From Candidatus Hodarchaeota archaeon (GTDB lineage Archaea; Asgardarchaeota; Heimdallarchaeia; Hodarchaeales; YT1-039), in NCBI GenBank assembly GCA_016840025.1, contig JAEOTF010000183.1, forward strand, positions 1 through 5,983: a DNA stretch of 5,983 nt, read 5' to 3'. Within the stretch, counting starts at the first letter, position 1, and each line of letters begins with the position of its first letter. Below are positions 1-5,766 of this stretch, piece by piece. Both the position numbers and the translations under genes were made by a program. Below the pieces are notes generated by a model. That model ran no database searches. It saw only the letters and a program-made list of their open reading frames with translations, and was not told the origin of the DNA.

Positions 1-125
1 GAGATCTTCAACAATTGAGCCAACTTGTATCTTCCCATGTGTCGATGATGATCCAGAAGATGAAGGACATATAAATAATCAGCCTGATAATGATTCGGCC
101 GAAGAAATGAATCATTTCGCACCAT
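1..125 (-). CDS. Probable winged helix-turn-helix DNA-binding protein, N-terminal part (runs off left edge)
   Basis: Only the first 41 codons are present, starting at an ATG at 125-123 and open to the window edge. Residues 14-25 (QADYLYVLHLLD) read as a first helix. Residues 31-41 (GRYKLAQLLKI) match the 'GRYxLAxLLgi' opening of the second helix of many archaeal winged-helix regulators, where the recognition helix follows. A GAGGT Shine-Dalgarno lies 9 nt upstream of the ATG, and a TATAAAA box lies further upstream, so both start and strand are supported. The gene is divergent from the UroD-like gene, and a regulator placed this way often controls itself, its neighbour or both; that is inference. 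The effector domain is outside the window, so ligand and exact family cannot be named. The opposite strand is also open here (2-127) but has no comparable domain signature. Confidence 0.72.
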   Translation of the reverse strand, partial: MVRNDSFLRPNHYQADYLYVLHLLDHHRHMGRYKLAQLLKI

Positions 126-132
126 AAACTAG

Positions 133-148
133 TGACCTCAATTGGTCA
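133..148. repeat. Perfect dyad overlapping the HTH gene's Shine-Dalgarno
   Basis: On the minus strand the sequence reads TGACC-AATTGA-GGTCA: two 5-bp arms around a 6-nt spacer, with a possible G-T wobble adding a sixth pair. The 3' arm contains the GGT of the GAGGT Shine-Dalgarno at 139-135. In the mRNA the hairpin would partly occlude the ribosome site; in DNA the same dyad could be a dimer operator. Five base pairs is short, so chance occurrence is possible. Function is inference. Confidence 0.4.
135..139 (-). promoter_or_regulatory. Shine-Dalgarno GAGGT of the HTH gene
   Basis: GAGGT on the minus strand is separated by 9 nt from the ATG at 125-123. It matches the complement of the archaeal 16S rRNA 3' end. 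The same GAGGTCA string precedes the plus-strand gene at 5767. It helps decide that the minus strand is the coding strand at the left edge. Confidence 0.6.
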
Positions 149-200
149 TCAAAAGCATTCCTTTATTTATCTTTCAAGGTTGAAAAAGAAGAGATTACTT

Positions 201-221
201 TTTCATTTTATAGAAATGAAA
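201..221. promoter_or_regulatory. 21-bp perfect dyad centred on a TATA-like box
   Basis: The arms TTTCATTT (201-208) and AAATGAAA (214-221) are perfectly complementary around a 5-nt centre, TATAG. On the minus strand the centre reads TATAAAA (212-206), a good archaeal TATA box. It would place transcription initiation of the HTH gene near 180, leaving a leader of roughly 55 nt. On the plus strand the same element reads TTTTATAG and could serve the UroD-like gene with a leader of about 80 nt. A protein bound to the dyad would block TBP, so autoregulation by the adjacent HTH protein is a reasonable hypothesis. The start sites are estimates from usual archaeal spacing. Confidence 0.42.
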
Positions 222-318
222 TCAGATTAAAAAAATGTTAGGATTATTATCATTAAGAGTATGAGAATATCAGCAGAAAGTTAATCAATGGCCCAATAAT
301 TGCTGTATATGATTCAAA

Positions 319-1314
319 ATGGACCAAATTGATAAATTTTCTTTATTGAAAGCTACTTTCAAACAACAACAAACAGAAAAGGTTCCCTATTCTCTTTGGA
401 AACATTTTCCTGAAGCAGACAGAACCTCGGAAGGATTAGCCAGCGCACAACTCGACTTTCAACAAAAATATGCGTCTGATCTCATGAAAATCTCCCCGCA
501 CGGGAGTTATTGTGTTGTAGACTTCGGTGGCACCCTTGGGGATTATCGACCAGTTTCAGGCTCTCGAATCTGTGATAAACCCCCTATCTCTTCTATACGC
601 GATTGGGAAGCGCTGGAACCTGTTGACCCCAATGATGGGGAATTCGGCGCTCAAATCAAAGCTGTTAATCTCATACATCAACAAGTAGAAAATGTTGTCC
701 CAACAATGATGACTATTTTCTCCCCTTTTATGGTGGCTTCGAAATTAGACCCTTTTCTTATAAAGCATGTCTCTCAAGATCGAGAACTCATCAATAGTCA
801 AATCAGAATGCTCACGAAACTCATGAATGAGTTTGCCAGTGCAGTTTTAGACGCTGGAGCAAATGGTTTGTTTATTGCTAGTCAACATTTCAACTCAACT
901 CTTAATCAGGAAGCACTACAAGAATTTGAGTTCCAGCCAATTAAATCTCTATTACTTAATGCAACTAAAAAATCTGTTTTCAACGTCGTTCATTTACATG
1001 GTGAGAAACCTTACTTTAAGTTAGCAGCTCAGTTACCAAATGTCCAAGCCATCAATTGGCACGACCAGCGGACAACTCCAAACCTTCTTGAAGCTCGACA
1101 GGATTTCAACGGAGGATTACTTGGGGGTCTTGATGAAATGGGTATACTCCAAAAAGGTAGTAATGAGGAAATTGAACAGTCAATTCAATCAATTTATAGC
1201 CAATTCAATAATAGAGGCCTAGTTTTTGCCCCAGGCTGTGTGTTACCTCAAAATATCCCCGATGACAATCTGAACCGAATAGTTGAAACTTTAATTTCTT
1301 TAATCCCAATATAG
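319..1314 (+). CDS. UroD-superfamily protein, MtaA/MtbA-like methyltransferase branch (not HemE)
   Basis: This 331-aa cytoplasmic protein spans the whole uroporphyrinogen decarboxylase (UroD) TIM-barrel fold at normal family length. Family marks are the C-terminal run INWHDQ (245-250), EARQDF (258-263), GGLDEMGIL (269-277) and the closing PGCVLPQNIPDDNL (305-318). The HemE signature with its paired arginines (RQAGRY) is absent; the equivalent place reads SLWKHFPEADR (25-35), so haem-pathway decarboxylation is unlikely. MtaA/MtbA-type enzymes move a methyl group from a corrinoid protein to a thiol using zinc held by H-x-C...C. Here the sites read H225-L-H227-G and, 80 residues on, C307, so one thiolate ligand is replaced by histidine. 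The actual methyl donor and acceptor cannot be told; no corrinoid protein or reactivator is in the window. ATG 319 is the first start after an in-frame TGA at 310-312, and no Shine-Dalgarno is visible. The gene is divergent from the HTH gene and convergent with the permease operon. Confidence 0.85.
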   Translation: MDQIDKFSLLKATFKQQQTEKVPYSLWKHFPEADRTSEGLASAQLDFQQKYASDLMKISPHGSYCVVDFGGTLGDYRPVSGSRICDKPPISSIRDWEALEPVDPNDGEFGAQIKAVNLIHQQVENVVPTMMTIFSPFMVASKLDPFLIKHVSQDRELINSQIRMLTKLMNEFASAVLDAGANGLFIASQHFNSTLNQEALQEFEFQPIKSLLLNATKKSVFNVVHLHGEKPYFKLAAQLPNVQAINWHDQRTTPNLLEARQDFNGGLLGGLDEMGILQKGSNEEIEQSIQSIYSQFNNRGLVFAPGCVLPQNIPDDNLNRIVETLISLIPI

Positions 1315-1371
1315 TATCCATAAAACCATTTATATCAGTATAAGTTTAATGAGACTAATAGATTCATATCT
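1315..1371. other. Convergent intergenic gap
   Basis: Fifty-seven AT-rich bases separate the stop codons of the UroD-like gene and the long permease gene. There is no strong hairpin plus T-tract on either strand, so no terminator is called. Transcripts from both sides must end here or overlap. Confidence 0.5.
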
Positions 1372-4302
1372 TTAATGCAATGAACAAAGTTGACTGACTT
1401 TTTGACTTGCCTTGAGAATAACAACTACCATATTTGAGAGAATGATAACGAGGAGTAGCCAAAAATTCATCTGAGGTCGGATGATAATTCCTCCAACATT
1501 AATATTCTTTAAAGTTGGAATGACAGTCAAAATCCACATTCCAAAAAAACCTCCCAAAGTACTTGCTATTAATCCCAAGATACTAAGTTGAACCACCATT
1601 CCGAAGGTGACTTGATTTCTTGTTGCACCCAGTCGTTTGAATATTCCAATTGCTTTTTCATTAGAAACGATGGGTTGTGAAATCACAGATGCAATGCTCA
1701 ATAATGATAAGACTGAAACTATTATCACTAAGCTGGTTAATGTTGTTAGAATAATGATCAATGAAGATTGCAAAAAACTTGATACATATTCTGAAGACAA
1801 AACGACCGAGAAACTGTAGTCTCTTTCCCATTTTATTTCATCAATGTTTAGAATAGGATTGATTGTCTCAATTTGAAGTGAATAACCCAGCTCTTCTTCC
1901 ACAAATTCAATAATACTTCTGGGAAAAACCTCGTCAAAATAAGTAATGAGGACGGAATAGTTCGTCCAAGGGATTGAATAAAAAGAGACGACCCCTTGAT
2001 CGTCGGTGAATCCTATGTACTCCACACCATAGTGGCCATTGGTCAATACTACATTAGCTAGGGGGATTGCTTGAGAGAATTGATTAGTCAAGGTTATGGT
2101 TAAATCTCCTTTCAATTCGATGTACTCTAAAAATGAAGCCCTTTGACTTTCTCTGAAAGAAATTAATTTTTGAGAGGAGAAGTTTCCCTTGACTATTTGA
2201 AGAAGATAATTACCTACAGGAAAAAACAACTCTACATGACCACTTGAATTGGTAATACCTCTGAAAATGAAACCAGTATCGTTCTTTAATAATACCTCTA
2301 CTTCAGAAATAGGATATCCACTAATAGATGTTGTTGATACCAAAAATTGCACATTACCAAGCTTAATAGGACATGTTGTGTTGATTCGGTAGATTTCTAA
2401 GGTTTTATTCTGCTGAAATCCATCTTTCTCTGCTATAATTTGATAAATTCCTTGTTCAGTCAGATTAAAAGTTACTATTCCTGAGACATTGGTTACATCC
2501 GAGAACATTGGGGTAGAATTCTTGAGGACTACAACATTACAATTAATTAGACCTGTAGTAGAATTACTATTTTTGGTACCATTGAAAACAACCACGTCTA
2601 GCTTATATGTATCAAGGAATCTAAACATAAGTTCAGAGGAGTTTATAAATAATATCTTACGAGTATAAGCCTTACTTTGGTTTTCTGCTGGGATACCTGT
2701 AACATTATAATGAAAACCTACCTCTAATTGAAATTCGCACACACCACTGGAGTTAGTCAAAGCTTGAGCAATCGTCTCATTAAATCTCGAGATACTTACA
2801 TTGGTCGAATTTAAAGGTGTTTCATTCTCGCCTCGAGTCCAAACTTCAAAAGAAGCGTATCCAACGTAGATAGTTTTGTTCACCCCCCCATTAATGATAG
2901 TAGAGAACTCTCTGGAAGTCTGACTATGATTAAATTCAACCTGGTATGTTCCAGGATCCAGATAAATTGGTTCACCACTTTTATAATTAGTATTTAGATA
3001 ACTTGTATTTAAAATTTCTACAGTTCCCCCTTGAACCTCCTGTCCTGATGAAATATTCAAGATGTTTAATGAAAAGAAATTAACCAATTCTATATTTACA
3101 TATTTTGATCTATTCAATTTAATCGTGGTATTTTTCACAGTCTCGTGATGCTGAACTGAAACATAATAGAAATTTTCTGGTATATTAGAGAATTGTACTA
3201 ATCCCTCCACATTTGCCTGAGAAGAATGATTCTCCATTTGGTGAAACTTTTCCTCAATATAAACAGAGGCGTTAACCGCAGGTTCTTTGTTATAGGTAAT
3301 ATTTAGTTGAAGGTTGTAATAAGATCTTCCGATTATTATTTCAAAAGGATCCATAAAACTATGATTTACAAACACTGACATTGGAGGACTATTTTGAGTT
3401 CCAGAATGGGTTGCTACAAATTCATATGTACCAAATTTCAATTGAAATTCAGTTCTATTTCCTTCTTGGATTAATTGTGTTGCCACATGAGCGCCATGTG
3501 GAGTATAAGCCACAATTGGAGTTCCAACTAAAGTAGATGTGATTTCAGGATCACGAGAACTAAGTAAAATTGGAACTGTATATTCTTCGTTTAGGAAGTT
3601 TGATAACTTATCTATTGTAATAATCTTCTCGTCCACCAAAACCCGATAGAAAGAAACAAAATTTGATTCCGTACCAGTCATGAGCATAGTTTTTCCTTTT
3701 GATAAGGAAACAAGTAATTCCTCATCAGTGGGAGTGTCTGAACGGATAATCCCAGTGATTACTACTTCCACCAAGACATCAGTCCTAGTACTCGCTAATT
3801 GGAGTCTGTCACCGCAAGATAAGCTGTATTTCTCCGCTAAGAGGTACCCAACCATTGCTCCATTAACACGGATGTCAGTAGTTTCGTCAAAAGCTGGATC
3901 GAACCACGAACCTTCAATCAAGCTTGTATTGGTGAGTAGAGAGAAATCAGGTGTGATCCCTCGCACTATTATAGATTTGTCATTCAAATTTTGAGCAATG
4001 GAGATGCATATGGTTTCTGAACTGACCGCAACAACTCCTTTGATTTTTTGAATATCAATCTTAAGATATTCGGGAACCTTACTTGTAAGAGGGGTTGTAA
4101 CTCCTGGTTGTGCAACGACTAAAATATTGTCTGCTCCCCCGATAAAAAAGTCTTCTTCGCTTACTCCAAACATAAAAGCTCCTATTGCCCCTGAAGTCAT
4201 GGAAACAAAAAAAATTCCAATTAAAAACAACCAGAGATCTCTGAACTTAAATATCTTTATTTTAGCCAATATAAACATATTAGTTTTTGGTAGACCTATC
4301 AA
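1372..4302 (-). CDS. MacB/FtsX-type ABC permease with a large Ig-like, sequon-rich extracellular insert
   Basis: This 976-aa membrane protein has a MacB/FtsX (type VII ABC) plan: TM1 at about 24-46, a MacB-type extracytoplasmic domain at about 47-262 (signs: GITPDF 115-120, EGSWFDP 130-136, SCGDRLQL 162-169), then TM2 (~847-873), TM3 (~900-928) and TM4 (~946-965). The cytoplasmic coupling segment EKAIGIFKRLGATRNQV (882-898) is the best-known FtsX family mark and would contact the ATPase. Between about 266 and 812 lies an insert of roughly seven beta-sandwich modules resembling carboxypeptidase-regulatory/Ig-like folds, with 30 N-X-S/T sequons from residue 282 to 783. Usual MacB-type permeases lack it and are around 400 aa. 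The start is a TTG with AGGAG 7 nt upstream. An ATG at codon 9 (4278) is the alternative but has no well-spaced site. The proline-rich C-terminal tail motif seen in the partner is absent. The gene follows the shorter permease by 10 nt and is surely cotranscribed; the two probably form a heterodimer. Substrate or signal is unknown. Confidence 0.9.
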   Translation of the reverse strand: MIGLPKTNMFILAKIKIFKFRDLWLFLIGIFFVSMTSGAIGAFMFGVSEEDFFIGGADNILVVAQPGVTTPLTSKVPEYLKIDIQKIKGVVAVSSETICISIAQNLNDKSIIVRGITPDFSLLTNTSLIEGSWFDPAFDETTDIRVNGAMVGYLLAEKYSLSCGDRLQLASTRTDVLVEVVITGIIRSDTPTDEELLVSLSKGKTMLMTGTESNFVSFYRVLVDEKIITIDKLSNFLNEEYTVPILLSSRDPEITSTLVGTPIVAYTPHGAHVATQLIQEGNRTEFQLKFGTYEFVATHSGTQNSPPMSVFVNHSFMDPFEIIIGRSYYNLQLNITYNKEPAVNASVYIEEKFHQMENHSSQANVEGLVQFSNIPENFYYVSVQHHETVKNTTIKLNRSKYVNIELVNFFSLNILNISSGQEVQGGTVEILNTSYLNTNYKSGEPIYLDPGTYQVEFNHSQTSREFSTIINGGVNKTIYVGYASFEVWTRGENETPLNSTNVSISRFNETIAQALTNSSGVCEFQLEVGFHYNVTGIPAENQSKAYTRKILFINSSELMFRFLDTYKLDVVVFNGTKNSNSTTGLINCNVVVLKNSTPMFSDVTNVSGIVTFNLTEQGIYQIIAEKDGFQQNKTLEIYRINTTCPIKLGNVQFLVSTTSISGYPISEVEVLLKNDTGFIFRGITNSSGHVELFFPVGNYLLQIVKGNFSSQKLISFRESQRASFLEYIELKGDLTITLTNQFSQAIPLANVVLTNGHYGVEYIGFTDDQGVVSFYSIPWTNYSVLITYFDEVFPRSIIEFVEEELGYSLQIETINPILNIDEIKWERDYSFSVVLSSEYVSSFLQSSLIIILTTLTSLVIIVSVLSLLSIASVISQPIVSNEKAIGIFKRLGATRNQVTFGMVVQLSILGLIASTLGGFFGMWILTVIPTLKNINVGGIIIRPQMNFWLLLVIILSNMVVVILKASQKVSQLCSLH
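1867..3507 (-). repeat. Tandem Ig-like/carboxypeptidase-regulatory-like modules encoded within the long permease
   Basis: These are protein-level repeats, about 75-85 residues each, diverged in DNA. Approximate module bounds in residues: A 266-327 (partial), B 328-405, C 406-480, D 481-562, E 563-648, F 649-730, G 731-812. Five share a turn-plus-strand motif T-[N/D]-x-x-G-x-[V/C]-x-[F/L] followed by a G/P-containing loop and Y-x-V: B has ANVEGLVQF (363-371), D TNSSGVCEF (516-524), E TNVSGIVTF (604-612), F TNSSGHVEL (684-692) and G TDDQGVVSF (766-774). A and C keep only the GTYEFV- and GTYQVEF-type strand (291-296, 451-457). The fold call rests on this motif pattern; boundaries are by eye. Confidence 0.65.
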
Positions 4303-4309
4303 TCTAAGA

Positions 4310-4314
4310 CTCCT
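4310..4314 (-). promoter_or_regulatory. Shine-Dalgarno AGGAG deciding the TTG start of the long permease
   Basis: AGGAG ends 7 nt before the TTG at 4302-4300. Its first two bases are the AG of the upstream permease's TAG stop codon (4315-4313). Ribosomes finishing the first permease therefore stop on the initiation site of the second, a classic translational-coupling layout. The codon-9 ATG has only a weak GGT about 15 nt away. Confidence 0.7.
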
Positions 4315-5485
4315 ACCTATCTATACCATGTGTGGATAATGAAAGCTTGCTTGGTTCTTTTTGGACAATAATAATGCCAGGGTATAAAGCTGCAACCACT
4401 GATACAAGATTAGAAAAAATAAACAAGAGTACGATTGTAGTAATGTCGAATTCTGGGATAATAAAACCTCCACTAAAGAAAATTGACAATAAAGTAAATA
4501 TCAGAGAAGGAATCATAAATCCAAAAAAAAGGCCCATGATAAATCCTATATTTCCGATTATTCCAGCAAGGATTACAATCAGTGATATCATCTGCAGAGT
4601 AGACAACCCCATTGCTCTCATAATCAACAGGTCTCGTTCATATTTTCGTACAAACCAAGAGGTGGCGTGGAAAATTCGAATTAAGGCAATGATAAACAAT
4701 ACCCCAAACAATAGTCCTAATTGATGAATAATATCAGAAAAGAGACTGCTTGTGAAAATATCTGTTTGCTGTTCTGTTTTAATGGTTAAATCCTGTGTAT
4801 AATCTTTTAAAATGATTTTCAGATCTGAGATTGTCTCTTGTGCGAAACGTCCGTTATTTAAGCTAATCTTGATCCGATGATAAAGATTTTGAGTTAAACT
4901 TTGATTGAAAATCATTATATAATCTTCAAGTTCAATAAGAATGGCATGTTGAAATTCTTTAACATTTTGGACAAGACCAACGATATTTAATTGATATTCT
5001 GTCTTGATGGAGTCATCAGTAAGATTTATTTCTGAGGAGCCAGTTAGAGGATGAATATCTTTTCCTACTAAACATTCAGTAGGATTATCATTAGATTGGG
5101 GGCTTCTTCCAGCATAAATATCTGCTTCAGAGTAATAAGTCATAAATTTTGAGATATTCACACCTACTAGATATGATAAGAATGATCCATTTGTTGAAGA
5201 AAAAAGAACTGCTCTTTCTGCAATCGGTAAGACGTGATTAATATTTGTATGATCTAACTTTGAAAGAATTTCAGGAGATAACCCATCATTTGGATTATTT
5301 GCTTGAATGAATATACTAGAAGAATCACCAGCTTTTTTAGTTATCCCAAAAATTTCTGCAGAGAAACCTGAAATCACTCCAGATATAGCGATCATCATAG
5401 AAATGATGAGAGCAAATCCCATAATGGATCTAAAGGAATGTTTTTTACTTCTACCTATAATTCGGATTGTAAACTTAATGAACAA
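4313..5485 (-). CDS. MacB/FtsX-type ABC transporter permease (short partner)
   Basis: This 390-aa protein is close to the usual length for the family and is the first gene of the two-permease operon. It has TM1 at about 20-44, an extracytoplasmic MacB-type domain at about 45-245, TM2 (~250-275), TM3 (~300-335) and TM4 (~348-373). The coupling segment ERDLLIMRAMGLSTLQMI (283-300) matches the FtsX 'lRaMGls..qi' motif that docks on the ATPase. The tail YPGIIIVQKEPSKLSL (368-383) matches the family's P...P..L ending. Only three sequons (N110, N154, N194) occur, in sharp contrast to its partner. The start is a TTG at 5485-5483, preceded 8 nt upstream by GGGG; an in-frame TAG two codons upstream (5491-5489) leaves no earlier choice, and the next Met (residue 22) would cut into TM1. 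Family members act as dimers with a LolD/MacB-type ATPase, but none is encoded here. The transported molecule or transmitted signal is unknown. Confidence 0.9.
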   Translation of the reverse strand: MFIKFTIRIIGRSKKHSFRSIMGFALIISMMIAISGVISGFSAEIFGITKKAGDSSSIFIQANNPNDGLSPEILSKLDHTNINHVLPIAERAVLFSSTNGSFLSYLVGVNISKFMTYYSEADIYAGRSPQSNDNPTECLVGKDIHPLTGSSEINLTDDSIKTEYQLNIVGLVQNVKEFQHAILIELEDYIMIFNQSLTQNLYHRIKISLNNGRFAQETISDLKIILKDYTQDLTIKTEQQTDIFTSSLFSDIIHQLGLLFGVLFIIALIRIFHATSWFVRKYERDLLIMRAMGLSTLQMISLIVILAGIIGNIGFIMGLFFGFMIPSLIFTLLSIFFSGGFIIPEFDITTIVLLFIFSNLVSVVAALYPGIIIVQKEPSKLSLSTHGIDR

Positions 5486-5493
5486 TAGCTAAG

Positions 5494-5497
5494 CCCC
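5494..5497 (-). promoter_or_regulatory. Shine-Dalgarno-like GGGG of the short permease
   Basis: The minus strand reads AAAGGGGC, with GGGG 8 nt before the TTG at 5485. It is an imperfect match to the GGAGG core but is the only purine-rich site near this start, and it supports TTG initiation. Confidence 0.45.
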
Positions 5498-5590
5498 TTT
5501 AATTATAGAATAACCTGAACTATTATCTCCGAAAGTTAAAATACTAAATGAGAATCTTTTCTATCTATAATTACTATGAAGAGTCACGAG

Positions 5591-5615
5591 AATAATAAGA
5601 TTACTACTTATTATT
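5591..5615. repeat. Perfect 9-bp inverted repeat in the divergent promoter region
   Basis: The arms AATAATAAG (5591-5599) and CTTATTATT (5607-5615) are exact reverse complements around a 7-nt centre, ATTACTA. A G-T wobble and an A-T pair could lengthen the stem on the plus strand. It lies about 105 bp upstream of the permease start and 150 bp upstream of the right-hand gene. It lacks the GC-rich stem of an intrinsic terminator, so an operator is the more natural reading; that is inference. Confidence 0.45.
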
Positions 5616-5754
5616 TTGGAATTAATCGCTACTAAAAATTTTAACATTAAGACATGCGAAGCCCTTACCCAACATATTATCTCTATTAAATATGATTTTG
5701 AACCCCCTCGTATTTTATTGTTATGTAGTTCAGTAAAAAGCATCTCAGCTAGAA

Positions 5755-5759
5755 GAGGT
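5755..5759 (+). promoter_or_regulatory. Shine-Dalgarno GAGGT of the right-hand partial gene
   Basis: GAGGT is 7 nt before ATG 5767. Together with an in-frame TAA at 5734-5736 and no other ATG between, it fixes the start and shows the plus strand is the coding one here. Confidence 0.65.
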
Positions 5760-5766
5760 CAATTTA

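Larger units (their letters stand above)
126..318. promoter_or_regulatory. Divergent intergenic control region between the HTH gene and the UroD-like gene
   Basis: This 193-nt AT-rich stretch separates two genes transcribed away from each other. It holds two perfect inverted repeats (133-148 and 201-221), a TATA-like element inside the second, and an oligo-A run near 228-235. No coding signature was seen in it. For the plus-strand gene there is no clear Shine-Dalgarno in the 20 nt before ATG 319. The in-frame TGA at 310-312 rules out an upstream extension, so translation may be leaderless or SD-independent. Confidence 0.6.
5486..5766. promoter_or_regulatory. Divergent intergenic region between the permease operon and the partial membrane-protein gene
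   Basis: These 281 AT-rich bases lie between two genes transcribed outward, so two promoters are expected. Candidate TATA boxes are AATTATAGATAG on the minus strand (about 5561-5572) for the permeases, and TTAAATAT (5686-5693) or TATTTTAT (5711-5718) on the plus strand for the right-hand gene. None stands out enough in this AT background to be certain. A 9-bp perfect dyad sits at 5591-5615. No convincing coding frame was found; a minus-strand open frame at 5561-5743 lacks a ribosome site and any recognisable domain. Confidence 0.5.

Noticed and set aside
2..127. Plus-strand open frame of 41 codons ending in TAA at 125-127, giving an acidic C-terminal tail
   Set aside because: The minus strand of the same stretch starts with ATG, has a GAGGT site 9 nt upstream and encodes a recognisable GRYKLAQLLKI winged-helix motif. 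The plus-strand tail has no recognisable features and is better read as antisense.
319..1314. Assignment as HemE, the haem-pathway uroporphyrinogen decarboxylase
   Set aside because: The RQAGRY-type arginine motif is absent and the C-terminal end carries PGC rather than the GHG-type histidine motif of HemE.
1330..1343. TTATA-TCAG-TATAA hairpin in the convergent gap as a terminator
   Set aside because: The stem is only five A-T pairs and no T-tract follows on either strand.
4332..4724. Plus-strand 130-codon open frame inside the short permease gene
   Set aside because: It is antisense to the conserved FtsX coupling segment and membrane helices, has low-complexity basic composition and no domain match by eye.
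5500..5507. TATAATTA on the minus strand as the permease operon TATA box
   Set aside because: It lies so close to the start that transcription would begin at or after the TTG codon, leaving out the Shine-Dalgarno-like GGGG.
5561..5743. Minus-strand 60-codon open frame in the divergent intergenic region
   Set aside because: No Shine-Dalgarno precedes its ATG, no domain is recognisable, and it would fill a region expected to hold two promoters.
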